Below are positions 4,763-8,432 of a stretch of DNA of 8,432 nucleotides, piece by piece. The stretch's first letter is position 1, and each line of letters starts with the position of its first letter. Made by a program: the position numbers and the translations under genes. This DNA comes from Savagea sp. (GTDB lineage: Bacteria > Bacillota > Bacilli > Bacillales_A > Planococcaceae), in assembly GCA_030152265.1 (NCBI GenBank), contig JASLHQ010000190.1, forward strand, positions 1 through 8,432, given 5' to 3'. The notes beneath the pieces are model-generated. The model worked only from the letters and a program-made list of their open reading frames with translations, did no database searches and was not told the DNA's origin.

Positions 4763-6355
4763 ATGACAATACGTAAATTCGGTTTTGCTTTCTTACTTGC
4801 GATGTTATCTGTCGTTTTAATTGCTTGTTCTTCAAACGATTCAAATGACGACACATCCAATAAAGAACCAGAATCAAACGACAAAGCAGCAGATGAGCTC
4901 GTCATCGGTGTCGCAATCGAAGCGACGACGATTGACCCTGCAGGATCCAACGATTTATCAAGTGAAAAAATTCAAGCGAATATTTTCGAAAAATTAACAG
5001 AGCGTGACGACAATAACGAAATCGTTCCCGGACTCGCAGAATCTTGGGAGTTTATCGATGAAACGACGGTCGAATTCAAATTGCGTCAAGGCGTTAAATT
5101 CCATGATGGAGAAGACTTCAATGCCGAAGCAGTCAAAATGAATATCGATCGTATTTTAGACGAGGAAGTCGCTTCACCGAAAGCGAACACACTCGATATG
5201 ATCGAATCGGTCACAGTCATCGACGATTACACAGTACAAGTGAAAACAGAATTCCCATTTTCACCGATTCTCGTACATTTATCTCACAGTGCTGGAGGAA
5301 TGGTCAGTCCTAAAGTCATCGAAGAAGATTACGCTGCGATGAAAGAAGGGAAAGCAGTCGGCACTGTCGTCAACCAAAAACCGATCGGCACAGGCTTCTT
5401 AAAGTTTGAAGAGTGGAAACCAGACCAAGAAATTACACTCGTGAAAAACGAAGATTACTGGGGAGAACCTGTAAAGTATGAAAAAGCAATTTTTAAAGTC
5501 ATCCCTGAAACAGCGACACGTGTTGCTGACTTAGAGCGTGGCTTCATCCATATCGCAGAAGAAATGCAAGCGACACAAGTGGAAACGATCAATGAAGGAG
5601 ACTATGCGACAATCGATGTGACACAATCGACAGGTCTCACTTTTATCGGATTCAACGTTGAGAAAGAACCGTTCAATGATGTCGATGTTCGTAAAGCGAT
5701 GACGATGCTCGTCAATAAACAAGAAATTATCGACGGAGTCTACGAAGGATATGCTCAAGAAGCAATCGGTCCACTCGCACCCCTCGCATTCGGCTTCTCT
5801 GAAAATTTAAAGCCACTTCCATACGATGTAGAGGAAGCGACAAAAATTTTAAAAGAGAAAAACCTCGAAGGAATGAAATTATCATTTTGGACGAACGATG
5901 ATGACAAACGTAAAGATACGGCAGTCATCTTACAATCGACTTTAAAAGACCTCGGCATCGATATGACGATTGAAACGATGGAGTTCGGTGCATATTTAGA
6001 TGAACTTCGTGCTGGAAAACACGATATGTATATGCTTAGCTGGGGAAACAGTTTAGCAGATGGAGATAATGGATTGTACAACTTGTTCCATTCATCTGGT
6101 AAAGGGTCACCTCCGAACGCTATGTTCTTCGCAGACGATCGCGTAGACGAACTGTTAAAACAAGGTCGTGAGGAACAAGATACAGAGAAGCGTCGTCTCG
6201 TCTATGAAGAATTGCAACAACTTCTCATTGATGAAGCACCGATGATGTACTTGAACCACCCCGACTACTTAACAGCAGTCAGCAATAAAGTAAAAGGCTT
6301 CAAAATGTCAACAGCTAACATCTTCAAAATTAAAGATGTTGAAATTACACAATAA
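4763..6355 (+). CDS. ABC transporter substrate-binding lipoprotein, peptide/glutathione type (SBP_bac_5 family)
   Basis: A 530-residue extracytoplasmic solute-binding protein of the family that includes DppA, OppA, NikA and the glutathione-binding GsiB. It has a lipoprotein signal with lipobox LIAC and lipidated Cys22, followed by an acidic, Asn/Ser-rich linker (about 23-45) that tethers it to the membrane. The binding domain starts at ELVIGVAIEATTIDP. The family signature region is at about 91-125 (LAESWEFIDE, then LRQGVKFHDGEDFNAEAV). Further conserved stretches are PIGTGFLKFEEW, NEDYWGEP and FNDVDVRKAM. Overall it most resembles the GsiB/YliB-like group, so a peptide or glutathione ligand is my best guess, not proven. 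Start ATG follows AAAGGGG (4745-4751) at 11 bases, a slightly long spacing. No permease or ATPase gene accompanies it in the window, and it is followed at once by a terminator. The divergent lysR may control it. Confidence 0.93.
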   Translation: MTIRKFGFAFLLAMLSVVLIACSSNDSNDDTSNKEPESNDKAADELVIGVAIEATTIDPAGSNDLSSEKIQANIFEKLTERDDNNEIVPGLAESWEFIDETTVEFKLRQGVKFHDGEDFNAEAVKMNIDRILDEEVASPKANTLDMIESVTVIDDYTVQVKTEFPFSPILVHLSHSAGGMVSPKVIEEDYAAMKEGKAVGTVVNQKPIGTGFLKFEEWKPDQEITLVKNEDYWGEPVKYEKAIFKVIPETATRVADLERGFIHIAEEMQATQVETINEGDYATIDVTQSTGLTFIGFNVEKEPFNDVDVRKAMTMLVNKQEIIDGVYEGYAQEAIGPLAPLAFGFSENLKPLPYDVEEATKILKEKNLEGMKLSFWTNDDDKRKDTAVILQSTLKDLGIDMTIETMEFGAYLDELRAGKHDMYMLSWGNSLADGDNGLYNLFHSSGKGSPPNAMFFADDRVDELLKQGREEQDTEKRRLVYEELQQLLIDEAPMMYLNHPDYLTAVSNKVKGFKMSTANIFKIKDVEITQ

Positions 6356-6364
6356 TTCACGGTG

Positions 6365-6399
6365 AAATGCCTGCGTACTCATGTGCGCAGGCATTTTTT
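6365..6399. terminator. Terminator between the binding-protein and suhB-like genes
   Basis: AAATGCCTGCG (6365-6375) pairs perfectly with CGCAGGCATTT (6386-6396); three further pairs extend the stem to a TCAT loop, for 14 base pairs in total. A run of six T (6394-6399) overlaps the 3' arm, making a strong plus-strand terminator ten bases after the binding-protein stop. The stop codon of the minus-strand gene (6398-6400) lies inside the T-run, so the same hairpin probably also ends that transcript, with a weaker T-tract. Confidence 0.88.
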
Positions 6400-7189
6400 A
6401 TTTCAGGCGAATATGATGTTTTAATATATGTTGTTGAAGCCCTGGTTTTGCGACGATGAACGTTTCTTGTCCGAGCAAAGAAAGAGGTTCTCCCGTCATC
6501 GTTGAAGAAACAGCACCTACTTCCGATGCGATAACCATTCCTCCGGCCACATCCCAAGGGGAGAGTCTCATCGACATATAAGCATCCATTCTACCGCTCG
6601 ACACATAGGCGAGTTCAATTGCTGCCGACCCGTAAGAGCGAGTACCTCTACAACTGCGTACAAGCTCGATTAACGGCTCATGTTCGACATACCGATTCGG
6701 AGTTGCCCATATCGCATTGACGCCAATAACAGCCTCAGAGAGCGGCGTGTTTTCAAGACGTGGTAAACGTTCATCATTGAAATACGCTCCCTCTCCTCTC
6801 GTCGCATGATAAAAGTCATCACGCATCACATCATAAATATATCCAAGCATTCCGACTCCATCGAGATAAATTCCTAAAGATATCGCAAAATTACGTTTCT
6901 GATGAACGAAATTCATCGTGCCATCAATCGGATCTAAAAACCAAACGACACCTTCTAATGAGTCAATTTGATCACCAAATCCTTCTTCACCTACGATGCG
7001 ATGCTCTGGAAAATCGCGCGTTATATGTTCGATGAAAAATTGTTCAATTTCTCGATCGATATTCGTCACTAAATCATTTGCACTCGCCTTCGTATCTACC
7101 GAAATATTCGTATAAAACGAGACACGAATGCGATGTCCTGCTTCTTTAATTAATGATTTCGCATATTTGTCAATTGCTCCCCAATTCAT
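6398..7189 (-). CDS. suhB: Inositol monophosphatase family protein
   Basis: A magnesium-dependent, lithium-sensitive-type phosphatase fold (inositol monophosphatase/FBPase superfamily), expected to be cytoplasmic. The 263 residues match the family length. Catalytic motifs are all present: GEEG at 67-70, WFLDPIDGTMNF at 83-94 with metal-binding Asp86 and Asp89, and SPWDVAGG at 210-217 with Asp213. Family members hydrolyse inositol phosphate, NADP or other sugar phosphates; the substrate here cannot be read from sequence. I chose the ATG at 7187-7189, giving MNWGAIDKYAK, because AAGGTGG on the minus strand (7205-7199) lies nine bases upstream. A frame 30 codons longer is open, but it would run through a terminator hairpin and carries no family sequence. 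The gene seems to have its own promoter just after that terminator. The symbol is by family, not by proven function. Confidence 0.93.
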   Translation of the reverse strand: MNWGAIDKYAKSLIKEAGHRIRVSFYTNISVDTKASANDLVTNIDREIEQFFIEHITRDFPEHRIVGEEGFGDQIDSLEGVVWFLDPIDGTMNFVHQKRNFAISLGIYLDGVGMLGYIYDVMRDDFYHATRGEGAYFNDERLPRLENTPLSEAVIGVNAIWATPNRYVEHEPLIELVRSCRGTRSYGSAAIELAYVSSGRMDAYMSMRLSPWDVAGGMVIASEVGAVSSTMTGEPLSLLGQETFIVAKPGLQQHILKHHIRLK

Positions 7190-7214
7190 ACGTGTCACCC
7201 ACCTTCTATTCTTT

Positions 7215-7242
7215 AGTATAACATGAAAAAGGTGTGAACAAA
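7215..7242 (-). promoter_or_regulatory. Possible suhB-like gene promoter overlapping a terminator
   Basis: On the minus strand TATACT (7220-7215) matches the -10 consensus at five of six positions. TTTGTT (7242-7237) at a 16-base spacing is a weak -35 and lies within the 3' half of the upstream gene's terminator hairpin. Transcription would begin near 7208, only about 19 bases before the start codon, but still including the ribosome binding site. Confidence 0.45.
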
Positions 7243-7267
7243 CGCTTCTTCGCTCGTTCACACCTTT
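7228..7267 (-). terminator. Terminator after the 64-residue helical protein gene
   Basis: AAAGGTGTGAAC (7228-7239) and GTTCACACCTTT (7256-7267) make a perfect 12-base-pair stem with a 16-base loop. Read on the minus strand, the 3' arm runs into TTTTT, the arrangement of an intrinsic terminator for the gene ending at 7305. It separates that gene from the suhB-like gene on the same strand, so the two are probably not one operon. Confidence 0.75.
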
Positions 7268-7304
7268 ATGGACATGCACAATTTTCAGTCATGTATGTTC
7301 TCCT

Positions 7305-7499
7305 TTACAGTTCACCATACTGTTGTAATTCATTCGTAATTTCAAATAAACGTTTTTTACTAGACTGAATAGCTTTTTCTTCTTTATTTTCTAATGCCGC
7401 ATGAAGCGATAAAAGTTCATAGTCTAATTCATAACGTAAATTTTGAATATACACTTCGTACTGATTTAATTCAGTATTTAAATCGATCACTTGTCGCAT
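7305..7499 (-). CDS. Small helical hypothetical protein, 64 residues
   Basis: A short, charged protein with no signal peptide or membrane span and no cysteine. Heptad-like leucines and glutamates over residues 5-60 (ELNQYEVYIQNLRYELDYEL, then a second Glu/Lys-rich helix ending FEITNELQQYG) predict two helices forming a hairpin or coiled coil, typical of small cytoplasmic adaptor-like proteins. I start at the ATG at 7497-7499 because AAAGGG on the minus strand lies eight bases upstream. A GTG three codons earlier (7506-7508), with GAGGAG five bases before it, is a real alternative. Its position between suhB-like and yktB-like genes recalls the short ykzI-type gene of the Bacillus ykt region, but I cannot confirm homology. 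Function is unknown. Confidence 0.75.
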   Translation of the reverse strand: MRQVIDLNTELNQYEVYIQNLRYELDYELLSLHAALENKEEKAIQSSKKRLFEITNELQQYGEL

Positions 7500-7550
7500 A
7501 GTAATCACCCTTTCTCCTCATTCTTTATACTCTACTTGTTCCCACAATTT

Positions 7551-7559
7551 TGTTACACT
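7551..7559 (+). promoter_or_regulatory. Possible extended -10 promoter of the yktB-like gene
   Basis: TGTTACACT contains the TGn extension followed by TACACT (7554-7559), which matches the -10 consensus at four of six positions. No good -35 box lies 17 bases upstream (TCTACT at 7531-7536), as is usual for extended -10 promoters. The start near 7566 leaves a 20-base leader containing the ribosome binding site. Confidence 0.45.
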
Positions 7560-7585
7560 AAACATATGTGAAAGGAGAATGTTTT

Positions 7586-8209
7586 GTGACATATTGGACA
7601 GAAGATGATTTTAATGTATTTACGATAGAAGGACTAGAAAATAGAATGACTGCTTTACAGCAACAAATTCAACCGAAATTTAGAGAGTTGGGCGAATTAT
7701 ATAGCGCGACATTATCCGCTCATGGTTTAGGTGAGTTTCATCCCCATGTAGCGAAGCATGCGCGACGGACGGTCAATCCTCCAAGCGATAGCTGGGTCGC
7801 ATTCGCACCGTCAAAACGAGGTTATAAAGCGTTGCCTCATTTCCAAATTGGTTTATGGGACGACAGACTATTTATTACACTCGTCGTCATTTACGAAAAT
7901 ACGAAAAAGCGTGAAATTAGCGAAGCTTTAACGAAGCATCCTGAAGTTATTACAAATTTACCTAAACACTTTATGATGAGTGGAGACCATACGAAAAAAC
8001 CGAGCGACTCTTTACAGTCACTCGGCAAAAGCGGCATCGAGGCGCTCATCACTCGTTTACATGATGTAAAAAGCGCAGAGCTCGTCATCGGTGTTAGTTT
8101 GAAAGCTGAAGAAGCTTGTCAATTATCAAAAGAGCAGTTTTTCGAGCTCGTTCATAAAACATTTGAACAATTGATGCCATTATACCGTCTCTATATTAAT
8201 ACACCTTAA
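7586..8209 (+). CDS. yktB: UPF0637 / DUF1054 family protein (YktB-like)
   Basis: A 207-residue member of the DUF1054 (UPF0637) family found across Bacillales and typified by Bacillus subtilis YktB; its function is not established. The start MTYWTEDDFNVFTIEGLENRM matches the family opening (shown to residue 21 as MTYWTEDDFNVFT then IEGLENRM). The most characteristic part is HVAKHARRTVNPPSDSW (54-70) followed by VAFAPSKRGYKALPHFQIGLW (71-91). It has no signal peptide or membrane span, so it is cytoplasmic. I start at the GTG at 7586: the ribosome binding site AAAGGAG (7571-7577) is eight bases upstream. A longer frame beginning with GTG at 7568 would place that site inside the coding region. 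It is divergent from the 64-residue gene and overlaps the stop of the yktA-like gene. Confidence 0.92.
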   Translation: MTYWTEDDFNVFTIEGLENRMTALQQQIQPKFRELGELYSATLSAHGLGEFHPHVAKHARRTVNPPSDSWVAFAPSKRGYKALPHFQIGLWDDRLFITLVVIYENTKKREISEALTKHPEVITNLPKHFMMSGDHTKKPSDSLQSLGKSGIEALITRLHDVKSAELVIGVSLKAEEACQLSKEQFFELVHKTFEQLMPLYRLYINTP

Positions 8210-8432
8210 CGATTCATCGAAATCTTTTCAGTATCTGGTCGTTCTTTAGCGAGTTTAACAGCATGGTAACAGCTGTATGAACTCGCTTTTTCAAATTGGC
8301 GAAAGATCGTTTTTTCTTCAGCTTTCGACGGTACGACTACTTTAAACTGGCGATATGCTTCCATCAAAGCTTCGCGAGAAACCGATGTTTCATACGCTTG
8401 CTCCACCGCTTCAAAAAAGCGCACTACTTGTA
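8206..8432 (-). CDS. yktA: UPF0223 family protein (YktA-like), partial at the window edge
   Basis: The visible C-terminal 74 or so residues match the UPF0223 family (B. subtilis YktA, about 90 residues): FFEAVEQAYE, then VPSKAEEK and a closing SCYHAVKLAKE segment. It is a small cytoplasmic protein of unknown function. A GTG at 8422-8424 could be mistaken for a start, but codons upstream of it (reading ...QVV into RFFEAVE) remain open to the window end and fit the family, so the true start is outside the window and about 15-20 residues are missing. Its stop codon overlaps that of the convergent yktB-like gene with no terminator between them. Confidence 0.88.
   Translation of the reverse strand, partial: QVVRFFEAVEQAYETSVSREALMEAYRQFKVVVPSKAEEKTIFRQFEKASSYSCYHAVKLAKERPDTEKISMNR

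Noticed and set aside
5755..6081. 108-codon antisense frame inside the binding-protein gene
   Set aside because: It lies wholly within a well-supported gene, has no start signal and is typical of antisense shadows.
7190..7279. 30-codon N-terminal extension of the suhB-like protein
   Set aside because: It runs through a perfect terminator hairpin, and the ribosome binding site at 7199-7205 points to the ATG at 7189.
1..8432. Mobile element, CRISPR array or defence island
   Set aside because: No transposase, integrase, terminal repeats, spaced repeat array or defence-type domains were seen; gene content is core-like.

Overview
The window reads as chromosomal DNA of a low-GC Gram-positive bacterium in the order Bacillales. 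The ribosomal protein S4 at the left end is the cysteine-free form and closely resembles Bacillus S4. Strong AGGAGG-type ribosome binding sites, frequent GTG and TTG starts, classical lipoprotein signals and YitT, UPF0637 (YktB) and UPF0223 (YktA) homologues all fit Bacillaceae or a related family. I cannot place the genus. I see no insertion sequence, phage gene, CRISPR array, tRNA or rRNA.

Layout from left to right. Positions 1-360 hold an AT-rich upstream region, a near-consensus sigma-A promoter and a long structured leader, followed by rpsD (S4, +) and its terminator. Next come a small unrecognised gene (+), a convergent unrecognised lipoprotein (-), and a divergent DUF4395 membrane protein (+). 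A likely two-gene unit on the minus strand follows, lysR-family regulator then yitT-family membrane protein. An oligopeptide/glutathione-type ABC transporter binding lipoprotein (+) is divergent from it. The right end has an inositol monophosphatase family gene (-), a 64-residue helical protein (-), a yktB homologue (+) and the 3' part of a yktA homologue (-) that runs off the window.

Strands flip at almost every gene. There are four tail-to-tail pairs. Three are separated by perfect-stem hairpins that probably terminate transcription from both sides, while the fourth (yktB/yktA) has no hairpin and its two stop codons interlock in one TTAA. Only lysR-yitT looks co-transcribed.

Functionally this is mostly housekeeping and core-hypothetical DNA. 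The clearest regulatory story is rpsD: the leader can fold into nested stems with a possible pseudoknot, consistent with the known S4 autoregulation in Bacillus. The second candidate is the lysR/binding-protein intergenic region, which carries two dyads around the lysR promoter. The binding protein has no permease or ATPase genes beside it here. I did not find convincing evidence of an undescribed multi-gene system. The two unrecognised genes (1161-1454 and 1504-2076) are the least explained content. Several gene starts were moved inward from the longest reading frame because the ribosome binding sites demand it.
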